Shown: positions 31,093 to 40,042, numbered from the stretch's first letter. The stretch is DNA of 43,985 nt from JBHIET01 sp046760785 (GCA_046760785.1 JBHIET010000024.1:1-43985); one strand, 5' to 3'. Notes: generated from the letters alone by a model not told the origin. Program-made: numbers and translations.

Positions 31093-32508
31093 TCACCGGC
31101 TGGCCTCCAACGCAGCTTCGGCCGTGGCTCGATCCGGCCCCCAAACGACCCACACGCGGTCGTCCTCGCGCAGCAGGCCCACGGCAACGCTGGGAGCATC
31201 CCACCACGTGCCGTCGGTGGCGGACACGCTCTTGAAGCGGGCTTGGATGAGGGCGCGATAGGCGTCCTCGAACTCGGTGGCTTCCGCGCCACTATCCCAC
31301 ACCGTCTGCCACAGGACCAATGAGCGACCTTCGGGGTCCTGCCACACGCCGATGCGGTCGCCATCCCATCCGGCTGCGGCACGCTCGGCCCATCCGGGAT
31401 CGTCGAGAAACTCGTCCAGGTGCACGGAGAGCACGAACTCGCCCAACGTGTCCTCCAGCACTGGCTGCCAGCCATCACCCGGGGCGGAAGGGAGGGTTAC
31501 CTCTTGGGGCAGGTCTCTGTGGCCGTGATACTTCTCCGGGTGCAACACCTGCTCCGTCGAGGCAGGCGGGTCGGCGAAGGCCGCGTTGACACCACTCCAA
31601 CTCTGGGTGAGAAACAGATCCACCACGAAGTAGGCCCCCTCCTGGTAAGGAAAGGCAATGACCCTCCCCGCGCGCTCCGAGATGCCCTCCAACTCCAGTT
31701 CGGGTTCCTCGGCGAACGAAGCCCGGTAGGCCAGGTATTCCCACTCGGCCTGCGTGGTATTGCCGTAGGCGTAGAATGCCATGACGACGGTGGCATCCCC
31801 CTCGACCAGCGCCCGCGCGGCCAGGTCGGCGTCGGTGGACGTGGCGTTCTCCAGGTAACTGGTCAGGTCAAAGTGCTGATCCTGGAGCGCGTGGGTGTAC
31901 TCGTGGGCGAAGACCGTCTCCTCCTCCGCGCTCATATTGACGCGATGGGTGACGATATAGATGTGGCGTTTCTCAGGCACGTAGAGCCCGGCGAAGTTGG
32001 CGGCGAAGGCCTCGATCTCCTCATCGCCGATGGTCGCATCCTCCGCCAACAGACCCAGGGCCCTGTAGAGCGCCCACTGGCGGTCCACCTCGGCCCGGAT
32101 CTCCTCGACGCCGTACAGTGCGCGTATTTCCTCCGCCATCTGCTCCTGGCTGAGCATGCTGAAGGGCACCTCGGTGGCTGCCTCCAGCTCGCGGATGAGT
32201 GTGACCTGTTCGATGATTTGCTCGACGATATGCCGGTTGTAGAACTCACGCGATACGACGCGCGTGTTGGTGGGCTGCGGGGTGAAGGTCTCGGTGGGGA
32301 GGGGGCTGGAAGAGGGAGAGGGAGAGGGAATGGGGCTAGGACCAGCCGTGGGCGGCAGGGCAGCTACGGGCGTGACCAGCCGCGCCGATGACAGATCGCG
32401 CAGCGACGTGGTGACGGCGACTGCCAACAGGCACAGCACGATCAGGTCACACACCGCCAGGGCAAGGAGGACGAGACAGCGGCTGGGAGAGAAGGCACGC
32501 AAGTTCAT
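31093..32508 (-). CDS. Membrane-anchored zinc metalloprotease (HEYTH), paralog of 11766-13133
   Basis: 471 residues. An N-terminal membrane helix (about 11-35), a Pro/Ser/Thr linker (50-80) and an extracellular domain with HEYTHALQDQHFD: zinc ligands His202 and His206, catalytic Glu203, and Glu236 in ALVEGDAT as possible third ligand. The paralog at 11766-13133 has the same order of blocks but lost the catalytic Glu. I do not know the family's substrate. No ribosome-binding site precedes the ATG at 32508, and a promoter (32519-32547) places the transcript start only about four bases upstream, so the message is almost leaderless. Confidence 0.78.
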   Translation of the reverse strand: MNLRAFSPSRCLVLLALAVCDLIVLCLLAVAVTTSLRDLSSARLVTPVAALPPTAGPSPIPSPSPSSSPLPTETFTPQPTNTRVVSREFYNRHIVEQIIEQVTLIRELEAATEVPFSMLSQEQMAEEIRALYGVEEIRAEVDRQWALYRALGLLAEDATIGDEEIEAFAANFAGLYVPEKRHIYIVTHRVNMSAEEETVFAHEYTHALQDQHFDLTSYLENATSTDADLAARALVEGDATVVMAFYAYGNTTQAEWEYLAYRASFAEEPELELEGISERAGRVIAFPYQEGAYFVVDLFLTQSWSGVNAAFADPPASTEQVLHPEKYHGHRDLPQEVTLPSAPGDGWQPVLEDTLGEFVLSVHLDEFLDDPGWAERAAAGWDGDRIGVWQDPEGRSLVLWQTVWDSGAEATEFEDAYRALIQARFKSVSATDGTWWDAPSVAVGLLREDDRVWVVWGPDRATAEAALEASR

Positions 32509-32518
32509 CAGTCAGGCC

Positions 32519-32547
32519 ATTGTAACACAACAACGCAGGCGGACAAA
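32519..32547 (-). promoter_or_regulatory. Promoter of the HEYTH protease gene
   Basis: Minus-strand TTTGTC and TACAAT with a 17-base spacer, -10 ending 10 bases before the ATG. No ribosome-binding site fits between. Confidence 0.6.
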
Positions 32548-32633
32548 TGGAAGCCGTCAACGGCCACGCGGCGGAATCGGCAAGTTCACGCCGGCCGGTC
32601 AGACGCGGCAGAGTCTCGCCGCATCGATCAGCG

Positions 32634-33656
32634 CTATGGCCTGGAAGGTCTGGATGGCCTGGTTCCCAAAGAAGCCTCCAGGTTCCCCACATTGGCCCTG
32701 GCCTGGGGCATCTGACCGCGAGCGATCTGTCCGGTGATGTCGTTGATGGAGCCGGATAGCCGTTGTAGTTGAGAGCCTCCGTGGGCGTTCAGGCCAGCGC
32801 TGGCGTTGGCCCCCAACTGAGCGATGTCCGCCAGCTCCGCCTGCGAGATTCTGTCGTCGTCCAGAGCCTGGCGCACACCGTCCACGTAATCGAACGCAGC
32901 TTGGAGTGCAGCCTGGCGGTCAGCGGGGATGTTGTCAGGCTGGATAGACAGGGCAGTTGCGGCCCGGCTTTCGAGTTCGGCCTGCAGATCTTGGAGCCAG
33001 CTCTGGGCTTGTGGCTGAATTTCTGCGGCTCTGGTGCTGGCGGCCTGGGCAGTGGCTTCCAGTTGGGTGATGCTCTCTTCGGCCACCGCGAGCCCCTGCT
33101 CGAGGGCCGTGTTGATCTCCTGGAGCATAGCGTTGACGGTGGCGATGTCCTCGGCCAATACGGTGAGGTCTTCCTCAATGGCCTGGAGGAGGGTAATCGT
33201 CTCGGTCGCCAACTCCCCATACAGGTCGTAGTAAGCGTAGATCAGTTCCTCGGCATAGGCGATGGCTTCCTCCGCGTCCGTCACATAGGTTTCCAACGCA
33301 TCCGCTTCCTCCTGTGTGACGGTGCCATCGGCGGTGGTCTCCGTCGTTGTGGTTGAGCATTCTTGCGTGGCGGCGGTGGCTTCGGCGACGGCCTGGTCAA
33401 TCAGAGCCGCCAGCTCTTCCTCGGTCATCGTCACGTATTCCGCCGAGGGGGTGCGTGTTGGGAGGGCTGTGCTGGTGGCCTGGACAGCAGCATCAATCGT
33501 CGCCTGTACGCCAGCCTGGGCTGTGCTGGTGGCGGCAATGGCCACGCCAATCGTCGCCTGGGTATCAGGCGTCGCGGTAGGGGACGCCGTACCACACGCC
33601 ACTGCGGCGATGATGAGCAGGCTAACTGCGAGGGTAAGGATGGAATTTCTGTTCAT
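32634..33656 (-). CDS. Coiled-coil lipoprotein of unknown function
   Basis: 340 residues, not a family I recognise. Signal peptide with lipobox IAAVAC (Cys21), a low-complexity Ala/Thr region (22-70), then long Ala/Glu-rich coiled coil (about 75-250: EEADALETYVTDAEEAIAYA, ITLLQAIEEDLTVLAEDIAT), and a C-terminal Pro/Arg-rich end. It should be an elongated spacer or scaffold anchored in the membrane. ATG at 33656 has GGGGG upstream. The final coding bases overlap an antisense stretch that resembles a transposase fragment (RYGLEGLDGLVPK at about 32635-32675 on the plus strand), so the extreme C-terminus may be a relic. Confidence 0.7.
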   Translation of the reverse strand: MNRNSILTLAVSLLIIAAVACGTASPTATPDTQATIGVAIAATSTAQAGVQATIDAAVQATSTALPTRTPSAEYVTMTEEELAALIDQAVAEATAATQECSTTTTETTADGTVTQEEADALETYVTDAEEAIAYAEELIYAYYDLYGELATETITLLQAIEEDLTVLAEDIATVNAMLQEINTALEQGLAVAEESITQLEATAQAASTRAAEIQPQAQSWLQDLQAELESRAATALSIQPDNIPADRQAALQAAFDYVDGVRQALDDDRISQAELADIAQLGANASAGLNAHGGSQLQRLSGSINDITGQIARGQMPQARANVGNLEASLGTRPSRPSRP

Positions 33657-33692
33657 ATGTTAACCCCCTCTACTACGTTCTCAGTCGCCGTC

Positions 33693-33722
33693 ATCATACC
33701 ACATCTCCCCCCGTTCCGTCAA
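33693..33722 (-). promoter_or_regulatory. Promoter of the coiled-coil lipoprotein
   Basis: Minus-strand TTGACG and TATGAT with an 18-base spacer, about 30 bases of leader. Confidence 0.6.
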
Positions 33723-33962
33723 GCACTCGTATTCGCGGGGGATGGCCTTGGATCGGCAGCAGCTTCCCGCGGGATGAAAGCGTTCCCCGAAACCCGTTCT
33801 TGGAGCCCCTTGCACTGCAGGCCAGTGCAGCACAGGCGATACACATGACCAAGTCACTGCTTGCCAGCCAGAAGCGGATAGAGTACAATACGTGCCATCA
33901 GTCCGCATGGAAGGCCAGGCGGTGTGTACCCACACGAGCAAATGAGCATCAAGGAGTAATCA
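33723..33962. other. Divergent spacer between lipoprotein and esterase
   Basis: Nothing protein-like is visible. About 33808-33831 contains CTGCACTGGCCTGCAGTGCA on the minus strand, an inverted repeat of unknown use. Confidence 0.35.
33861..33889 (+). promoter_or_regulatory. Promoter of esterase-mannosidase-MATE unit
   Basis: TTGCCA and TACAAT with a 17-base spacer. A leader of about 65 bases ends with AAGGAG before the GTG at 33963. Confidence 0.65.
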
Positions 33963-35090
33963 GTGCGCTGGCATTTGAAAGGTTGGCTGTGGCGAGGGCT
34001 GACAGTTGCTGCATTGACCGTGATTGTCGCGCTGTGGGCATTGGTGCAGCCTCTTTCTGAACCTCCTTCTCCCGCCCTCATGCCCACTGCCATGCCTGTC
34101 CTGAGCGCCTGCCCTGAGCGAAGCCGGAGGGAAGCCGAAGGGCCGACATCCACGCCGACCCCCTCACCGACATCTGTCCCCACGCTCACATCCACCCCAA
34201 CCGCCACCTCCAGCTCCGCCCCTACGTCCACTTACACCCCCACACCCACCATCACGCCTCCTCCGGGTGGAGCCGAAGCGCCGACCGCCACACAGGAAGC
34301 TAAGGTAACCCCCGAACCAGCCACCGTGGAATCTCCCATCACGCCTGCCGAAGTCAAACTCGCAGGCCGGGTGGAACAGCACGTCTACTTCAGCCCAACG
34401 ACCGGCGATGAAGAACCGTACCGCATCTACCTCCCGCCTGACTATGAACAGACCGACCGGCGCTACCCGGTGCTCTACCTGATCCACGGCTGGCCCTACG
34501 ACGAGTTCCACTGGGACAACCTGGGAGCCGACGAGGCCGCAGATGCTGGCATCCAGGCCAGCACGCTGCCCGCCTTCATCATCGTCATGCCGGGAGCCGA
34601 CCCAGAAGGGTTGTTCGTCAACTCCAGCGGCGGTGACCACTCTTTCGAAGGGCAAATCGTCAACGATCTGATTCCCCACATAGACGCGACCTACCGCACC
34701 CGGGTGGAGCGGGAAGGGCGGGCCATCGGCGGCATATCGCGGGGCGGGGTCTGGTCACTCGAGATCGGCTTCCACCACCCCGATATCTTCGCTGCAGTGG
34801 GAGCGCATAGCCCGGCCCTCTCGCTCAACATGGCCCCGACGTCCTACGATCCATTCTATCTCATGAAAAGGCCAGGTGTTACAGCATTGCGCATCTACCT
34901 GGACGCAGGTGACTCGGACTGGGCGCGGGAAGGAACCCAGGCACTGCATGAGGCGCTGGACGAGCAGGGCATCGCCAGTGAGTTTATCGTGCACCCCGGC
35001 CGACACGCGAACGAGTTGTGGGCGGCAAACATGGCCGAGTACCTGGCTTTCTACGCCGCCGGCTGGTTTGAAGACGGCACGCCGCCGTAA
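33963..35090 (+). CDS. Secreted alpha/beta-hydrolase esterase (esterase D / enterochelin-esterase fold)
   Basis: 375 residues. N-terminal membrane helix (about 11-30), a long Pro/Thr-rich linker (35-130) and a hydrolase domain (about 138-370). The nucleophile Ser259 is in GGISRGG, with acid Asp317 or Asp319 (DAGDSDW) and His348 (PGRHANE). YLIHGWPYDEFHW forms the oxyanion region. Substrate probably an acyl ester or sugar ester. The linker contains an inserted CPERSRREAEGP at about 50-61 that matches the dispersed palindromic family. GTG at 33963 has AAGGAG at good spacing. It lies 35 bases before the mannosidase gene. Confidence 0.8.
   Translation: MRWHLKGWLWRGLTVAALTVIVALWALVQPLSEPPSPALMPTAMPVLSACPERSRREAEGPTSTPTPSPTSVPTLTSTPTATSSSAPTSTYTPTPTITPPPGGAEAPTATQEAKVTPEPATVESPITPAEVKLAGRVEQHVYFSPTTGDEEPYRIYLPPDYEQTDRRYPVLYLIHGWPYDEFHWDNLGADEAADAGIQASTLPAFIIVMPGADPEGLFVNSSGGDHSFEGQIVNDLIPHIDATYRTRVEREGRAIGGISRGGVWSLEIGFHHPDIFAAVGAHSPALSLNMAPTSYDPFYLMKRPGVTALRIYLDAGDSDWAREGTQALHEALDEQGIASEFIVHPGRHANELWAANMAEYLAFYAAGWFEDGTPP
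34099..34145. repeat. In-frame dispersed palindromic element (CPERSRREAEG type)
   Basis: CCTGAGCGCCTGCCCTGAGC followed by GAAGCCGAAGGGCC, translated as LSACPERSRREAEG inside the linker of the esterase. Confidence 0.75.
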
Positions 35091-35125
35091 GCCGCAGGCA
35101 CACCGGACAATCAGAGCAGACTCAA

Positions 35126-38100
35126 ATGACACTGACGATCGAGTGGCGGCGTAGGATTGACAACTGGCGCCAGGAACTTCCCCACCACTTTTATCGCCCG
35201 CTCGGCACCGTTGACCTGAATGGCTTCACGACCATAGAGCAACTCACCGCCGCCCAGGCCCTCAAGGGCGACTTTAAGCCAATGCCGCCCGGCACGCGCT
35301 GGGGGACCAAGTGGGAATACGGCTGGTTCAAAGGCGAGATCGTCCTGCCCGAAGAGGCGGCTGGCCAGCGCATCGCCCTCAGAGTTGACGTGGGGGCGGA
35401 GAGTGCCATCTTCATCAATGGTCACATCGCCGGCGCGAAGGACCACCATCATCACGAAGTCACGCTGTGCGTGAGCGGCGTTCCAGGGACGCAATACGCG
35501 GTGCTGGTCGAAGGCTACGCTGGTCACGGCCCGCGCGTCACTCACGCCGGCCCCACGCCTCCCGGACGCGAGACCGTGCCCGAGCCTGGCTCAACACAGG
35601 CCACAGTCGGCGAGAGCAGCTTCGGCATCTGGGAGGAAGACGTCTACCAGCTCTGGGTAGACATCGAGACCCTCACCCAAATCCGCGACAACGTAGACCC
35701 CAATTCTCTGCGGGTGGCTGAAATAGACCAGGCGCTGCGGGATTTCACGCTGATCGTGGATTTCGAGCTGCCCCACGCAGAGATGAGGGAAACGATCCGC
35801 GCCTGCCGGGGGAGACTGCGCCCCTTGCTGGCGTGCGTCAACGGCTCCACCGTCCCCACTATGTTTGCCTTCGGCCACGCCCACCTGGACGTCGCTTGGC
35901 TGTGGCCGCTGGCCGAGACGGAAAGAAAAGCCGCCCGGACGTTCGCCAACCAGTTAGCGCTGATGGAGGAATATCCCGCATACAAGTTCCTGCAGAGCCA
36001 GCCCCTCCTCTACCGGATGGTGAAGACGCGCTACCCCGAACTGTACAAGCGGGTCAGGAAGGCCGCCGAGGCCGGACAGTTCATTCCCGAAGGCGGCATG
36101 TGGGTGCAAGCTGACACCAACATCCCTGGCGGCGAGAGCCTGATCCGGCAGTTCATCCACGGCCAGCGATTCTTCCGGGAGGAATTCGGCGTCGAGTGCA
36201 AGGTGCTCTGGCTGCCGGACGTGTTCGGCTATTCGGGCGCTTTGCCACAGATCATGCGCGGCTGTGGCATCAAGTATTTTGCATCGGCGAAGATCTTCTG
36301 GGCTTACAACGGTGGCGACCCCTTCCCCTGCAACACGTTCATCTGGGAGGGCATAGACGGCTCCGAGGTACTCGCACATCTGTACACCGACTACAACTCC
36401 CACACCGACCCCGCCTCCGTGATCCAGCGCTGGAACGAGCGCGTCCAGAAAGACGGCATCTCCACACGCCTTCTTCCCTTCGGTTGGGGCGACGGGGGCG
36501 GCGGCCCGACCCGCGATCATCTTGAATTCCTCCGCCGCGAGAAGAATCTCGAAGGTGTGCCCAGGGTCCGAATTGCTACCCCGCTCGAATACTTCAAGGA
36601 CCAGGAGGCCATGGGAGTTCCAGATGACCGATACGTGGGTGAGCTTTACTTCCAGGGCCACCGGGGGGCCTACACCTCGCAGGCCAGGACCAAGCGGGGC
36701 AACCGCAAGAGCGAGTGGGCCCTCCGCGAGGCCGAGATGTGGGGGGTTGCGGCAAAGACGCTCAAAGAGTTCGCGTTCCCGCTCGCGGAGATGGACGAGG
36801 CGTGGAAGGCTGTCCTGCTGAACCAGTTCCACGACATCCTCCCTGGTTCATCCATCCACCGCGTGCACGGGGAAGCGGAGGCCGCCTACGCGGACGTGAT
36901 GGAGACGGCTCGGAAGATAGCTGAGCAAGCAGCTTCCCGTTTCACTGATAGCTCCCAGGCCCTTCGACTGCGCCCTTCGACCGATGGTTCGACAGGCTCA
37001 CCACACTGCTCAGGGCAGGCCCTGACCATCTTTAATTCCCTCTCCTGGGAGCGAACTGTCCTGGTCGCTCTCCCCAAGGGCTTCAGCGGCGCTGTGAACG
37101 GAGCAGGAGACTCCCTGCCCAGCCAGGTCATTGGCGGTGAGAGGTTTGTGGAAGCCACGGTTCCGTCGTGCGGCTGGACGACTCTACATCCTGCGGAACG
37201 CACCGGGTGCCCCAACACGCTCACGGCCACCGCCCGCCTGTTGGAAAATAACGTTTTACGCATTGCGTTTGACGATAAAGGGAAGATCACCAGTATCTTC
37301 GATAAGCAAGTCAGACGAGAGCTGGCGGCAGGCGACTGCAACAGCTTCAAAATGTACAAGGACGTCCCAACGGCCTGGGACGCCTGGGACATTGACAGCA
37401 TGTACGCGCTCACGCCGGTAGCACTCGACGAGCCGGCATCTATCGAGGTGGTAACGAGTGGTCCGCTCGTCGCCACGCTGCGCGTCACTCGCCAGCTTCA
37501 CCAGTCCGCGATGACCCAGGAGATCAGCCTGCGTCGTGGCAGTCGCCGTGTGGATTTCCACACCGTCGTAGACTGGCAGGAACATCACAAGCTGCTCAAG
37601 GTCAACTTCCCGGTAGACATTCACACCCGCGAGGCCATCCACGAGATTCAGTTCGGCCACATCCGCCGCCCCAACCACAAGTCCCGCCCATTCGACGCCG
37701 ACCGCTTCGAGGTATCGGCCCACAAGTGGACGGCCCTCACGGAAGGGAACCGGGGCTGCGCGGTGCTCAACGACTGCAAGTACGGCGTCAACGTGCTGGC
37801 CAACAGCATCAATCTGACGCTGCTCACGTCCGCGCTCGCACCCGACGTGTCGGCGGACAAAGGCCGCCAGGAGTTCACCTATGCCTTCTACACCTGGAAC
37901 GGCAGCTTCGCCGCAAGTCCCATCGTGCGGGAGGCGTACGAACTCAATTGCCCCGTGCTGGCCGTCCGGGGCGCGGCGGGCGAGCGGTCGCTGTTCGCCG
38001 TGGACGCGCCCAACGTCGTCATCGAGACGGTGAAGCCGGCTGAGGACGGATCCGAGGACATCGTCGTGCGTCTGTACGAGGCAAAAAGGACGGCCACGCG

Positions 38101-38263
38101 CTGCACGCTTTCGACTTCGTTGCCGATTGCCGGTGCAGCTCAAACCGACATGCTCGAAAGAGTCGAACAGGAATTGCATTGCGACGGCGGCAAGATTGCT
38201 CTCGTTTTTCGCGCCTTAGAGGTGAAAACCCTCCGCCTGCGCCTGACATCATCTGGAGACTAG
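35126..38263 (+). CDS. Alpha-mannosidase, GH38 family
   Basis: 1045 residues. Hydrolyses alpha-mannosides; zinc-dependent retaining glycosidase. N-terminal beta domain (about 1-235), catalytic domain with zinc ligands in HAHLDVAWLWP (His251, His253, Asp255) and nucleophile Asp365 in LWLPDVFGYSG, and C-terminal beta-sandwich domains. No signal peptide: it looks cytoplasmic, so mannosides may be imported. A segment STDGSTGSPHCSGQ at about 613-627 is a dispersed-repeat insertion between ALRLRP and ALTIFN, in the linker between the catalytic and C-terminal domains. ATG at 35126 has only a weak ribosome-binding site. It ends 4 bases before the MATE gene. Confidence 0.9.
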   Translation: MTLTIEWRRRIDNWRQELPHHFYRPLGTVDLNGFTTIEQLTAAQALKGDFKPMPPGTRWGTKWEYGWFKGEIVLPEEAAGQRIALRVDVGAESAIFINGHIAGAKDHHHHEVTLCVSGVPGTQYAVLVEGYAGHGPRVTHAGPTPPGRETVPEPGSTQATVGESSFGIWEEDVYQLWVDIETLTQIRDNVDPNSLRVAEIDQALRDFTLIVDFELPHAEMRETIRACRGRLRPLLACVNGSTVPTMFAFGHAHLDVAWLWPLAETERKAARTFANQLALMEEYPAYKFLQSQPLLYRMVKTRYPELYKRVRKAAEAGQFIPEGGMWVQADTNIPGGESLIRQFIHGQRFFREEFGVECKVLWLPDVFGYSGALPQIMRGCGIKYFASAKIFWAYNGGDPFPCNTFIWEGIDGSEVLAHLYTDYNSHTDPASVIQRWNERVQKDGISTRLLPFGWGDGGGGPTRDHLEFLRREKNLEGVPRVRIATPLEYFKDQEAMGVPDDRYVGELYFQGHRGAYTSQARTKRGNRKSEWALREAEMWGVAAKTLKEFAFPLAEMDEAWKAVLLNQFHDILPGSSIHRVHGEAEAAYADVMETARKIAEQAASRFTDSSQALRLRPSTDGSTGSPHCSGQALTIFNSLSWERTVLVALPKGFSGAVNGAGDSLPSQVIGGERFVEATVPSCGWTTLHPAERTGCPNTLTATARLLENNVLRIAFDDKGKITSIFDKQVRRELAAGDCNSFKMYKDVPTAWDAWDIDSMYALTPVALDEPASIEVVTSGPLVATLRVTRQLHQSAMTQEISLRRGSRRVDFHTVVDWQEHHKLLKVNFPVDIHTREAIHEIQFGHIRRPNHKSRPFDADRFEVSAHKWTALTEGNRGCAVLNDCKYGVNVLANSINLTLLTSALAPDVSADKGRQEFTYAFYTWNGSFAASPIVREAYELNCPVLAVRGAAGERSLFAVDAPNVVIETVKPAEDGSEDIVVRLYEAKRTATRCTLSTSLPIAGAAQTDMLERVEQELHCDGGKIALVFRALEVKTLRLRLTSSGD
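36955..37025. repeat. In-frame dispersed palindromic element (STDGSTGSP type)
   Basis: Two TTCGAC units (CCCTTCGAC and GGTTCGACAGGCTC) and CTGCTCAGGGCAGG near 37008 form an imperfect palindrome read through by the mannosidase. Same family as 4530-4562 and 34099-34145. Confidence 0.75.
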
Positions 38264-38267
38264 TCAC

Positions 38268-39626
38268 TTGAACCCCACCAAATCAGACCGAGACCTGACC
38301 AGCGGCAGCCTGCATCGAAATATCTGGTACCTGGCCCTGCCGATGATCTTGGAGACAGGCATCCAAAACGTATCCCAGGTTCTGGACACCTACTGGGTGG
38401 GCCGGCTGGGATCGGCAGCGCTGGCTGCGGTGACCATCAGCATCACCATTCGCTGGGTGATCAACAGCCTGGCCAACGGACTGGGCATCGGCGGGCTGGC
38501 GGTGGTGGCACGGCGGATTGGCGAGCGCGACCGGGCAGCGGCTGATCACGCCGCCTGGCAGACCATCCTGCTGGGCATAGCCGCGTCGCTCCTGCTGGGC
38601 GGCCTGGGGCTCCTGCTGGCCCGCCCGCTGCTGGTGCTCCTGGGAGCCGACGCCCAGGTCCTGCCCCTAGGACTCTCCTATCTCCGCATCACCATGGGCG
38701 GGTTGTTCACCCTGATCCTCATCTTCGTCATCAACTCCATACTGCGTGGCGCGGGGGAGGCCCGCCTGGCAATGATCGTGCTGTTCCTGGCCACGGGAGT
38801 CACCGTAGTATCGGAGCCGGTGCTGGTCTTTGGATGGGGGCCATTTCCGCCGCTGAGGGTCGCCGGAAGCGCCTGGGGCACCGTCCTGGGCTTCGGTGCT
38901 GGCGTGGCCCTACAGATGGCGATTCTTCTGAGAGGCAAAGCGCGCGTCGGCATCAACCTGCACGACCTGCGCCCGGACTTCCCCCTGATGGGCCGCATCA
39001 TCCGCATCGCCCTGCCCAGCACGGTGCAAATGACCCTGCGCTCCTCCTCCCGGCTGGTCATCGTGGGACTGGTGGGGCTATACGGGACTTTCGCTATGGC
39101 AGGATACGGCGTGGCGAACCGGATGTTGCTGATCGCCCTCATCCCCGGCTTCGGCCTGGGCAACGCCGCCGGGACGCTGGTGGGACAGAACCTGGGGGCA
39201 CGCAAGCCCAGGCGGGGGGAGCGCAGCGCCTGGTGGGTCGGCGCGTACGCCGTTGGCTATATGGCCACCGTGGCGGCGCTCCTATTCGCCTTCGCCCAGC
39301 CCCTGATCGGACTGTTCGATCCCACGCCGCAGGTGGTAGTTTTCGGTACCGAGTGCCTGCGCGTCGTGGCCCCCTCGCTGGTCGCCAGCGCCCTGGGAAT
39401 TGTGCTGGCGCGGGGGTTCGACGGGGCCGGGGATACGGTACCGGCGATGGCTGTTAACGTGCTCACCCTGTGGGGTATGGAGGTGCCGCTCGCCTATGGG
39501 CTCTCCCGCTGGCTGGGGCTGGAGGCCGCCGGCATCTGGTGGGGCCGGGCCATCGCCAACCTGGTCAATGGATTGCTGTTCGCCTTCTGGTTCCGCCTGG
39601 GGCGGTGGAAGCGAAGGGAGGTCTGA
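38268..39626 (+). CDS. MATE-family multidrug/organic cation exporter
   Basis: 452 residues, about 12 membrane helices (for example LALVVLLGA-type stretches, LLGIAASLLLGGLGLLLARP, LAMIVLFLATGVTVVSEPVL). MatE/NorM family antiporter coupled to Na+ or H+. Starts with TTG at 38268, with CTGGAG 9 bases upstream, 4 bases after the mannosidase stop. The final part, MEVPLAYGLSRWLGLEA, is copied 230 bp downstream. Substrate cannot be read from sequence. Confidence 0.88.
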   Translation: MNPTKSDRDLTSGSLHRNIWYLALPMILETGIQNVSQVLDTYWVGRLGSAALAAVTISITIRWVINSLANGLGIGGLAVVARRIGERDRAAADHAAWQTILLGIAASLLLGGLGLLLARPLLVLLGADAQVLPLGLSYLRITMGGLFTLILIFVINSILRGAGEARLAMIVLFLATGVTVVSEPVLVFGWGPFPPLRVAGSAWGTVLGFGAGVALQMAILLRGKARVGINLHDLRPDFPLMGRIIRIALPSTVQMTLRSSSRLVIVGLVGLYGTFAMAGYGVANRMLLIALIPGFGLGNAAGTLVGQNLGARKPRRGERSAWWVGAYAVGYMATVAALLFAFAQPLIGLFDPTPQVVVFGTECLRVVAPSLVASALGIVLARGFDGAGDTVPAMAVNVLTLWGMEVPLAYGLSRWLGLEAAGIWWGRAIANLVNGLLFAFWFRLGRWKRREV

Positions 39627-39741
39627 CCTAGCAGTTAGCCGTTGGCCGTTAGTGGTTAGCCGTAAAGCACCTGGTAGACGGCTGAATACTCCCTGATGTG
39701 TTGGGGATGGAGGTGCCGCTCGCCTATGGGCTCTCCCGCTG
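39477..39741 (+). repeat. 35-bp direct repeat spanning the 3' end of MATE
   Basis: 39477-39511 and 39707-39741 are identical over 35 bases, encoding MEVPLAYGLSR in the MATE frame. The bases between them hold the end of MATE and a run of TTAGCCGTTGG-type simple repeat (39634-39662). Confidence 0.8.
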
Positions 39742-39925
39742 CCTGGCGCTTGCCAGCACGCCGTGCCTCTTCCAGTTGCTCCTTCACCGTTGCCAACGTC
39801 CCTTCCAGCTCCGCCAGCCGCTCCTCCAGTTCGCCGATGCGTCGCCGGAGTGCCGCGTTCTCAGCCCGCAGCCGTTCGTTTTCAGCAGCCAAATCGATGT
39901 CCATCACACTCATAGGATACACCAA
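39656..39925 (-). pseudogene. IS66-like transposase N-terminal remnant
   Basis: An open frame of 89 codons: a leucine-zipper-like coiled coil (ENERLRAENAALRRRIGELE) ending EEARRAGKRQAA, the hallmark of the N-terminus of IS66-family TnpC transposases, where PFSKG usually follows. Here the frame breaks at GKRQAA and continues through the antisense of the 35-bp MATE repeat and unrelated bases to a stop. No ribosome-binding site is evident. It is a truncated insertion-sequence relic, not a working gene. A generic coiled-coil protein is the alternative. Confidence 0.55.
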
Positions 39926-39939
39926 GTGGCTCGCCTTTT

Positions 39940-39961
39940 CAATAGCGATTGTTCGCTATTG
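39940..39961. promoter_or_regulatory. Palindrome overlapping the -35 of the Asp-box gene
   Basis: CAATAGCG-ATTGTT-CGCTATTG, perfect eight-base arms; its right end overlaps TTGATA (39959-39964). It fits a repressor operator. Confidence 0.4.
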
Positions 39962-39988
39962 ATAATTGAAGGCAATCTCGGTTACAAT
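39959..39988 (+). promoter_or_regulatory. Promoter of the Asp-box surface protein
   Basis: TTGATA and TACAAT with an 18-base spacer, 54 bases before the ATG at 40043. Confidence 0.65.
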
Positions 39989-40042
39989 GGGAGGAAACCC
40001 CGGTAAACAAATACGTCGAACCAACGTGTGGAGGAGATAGCT

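Noticed and set aside
32590..32700. Plus-strand text resembling the helix-turn-helix region of a transposase (RYGLEGLDGLVPK)
   Set aside because: Too short to assign; no inverted ends or further transposase text. Mentioned only under the lipoprotein gene.
33681..33941. Open frame of 86 codons on the minus strand in the lipoprotein/esterase spacer
   Set aside because: It covers both promoters, has no ribosome-binding site and Cys/Trp-rich random-looking content.
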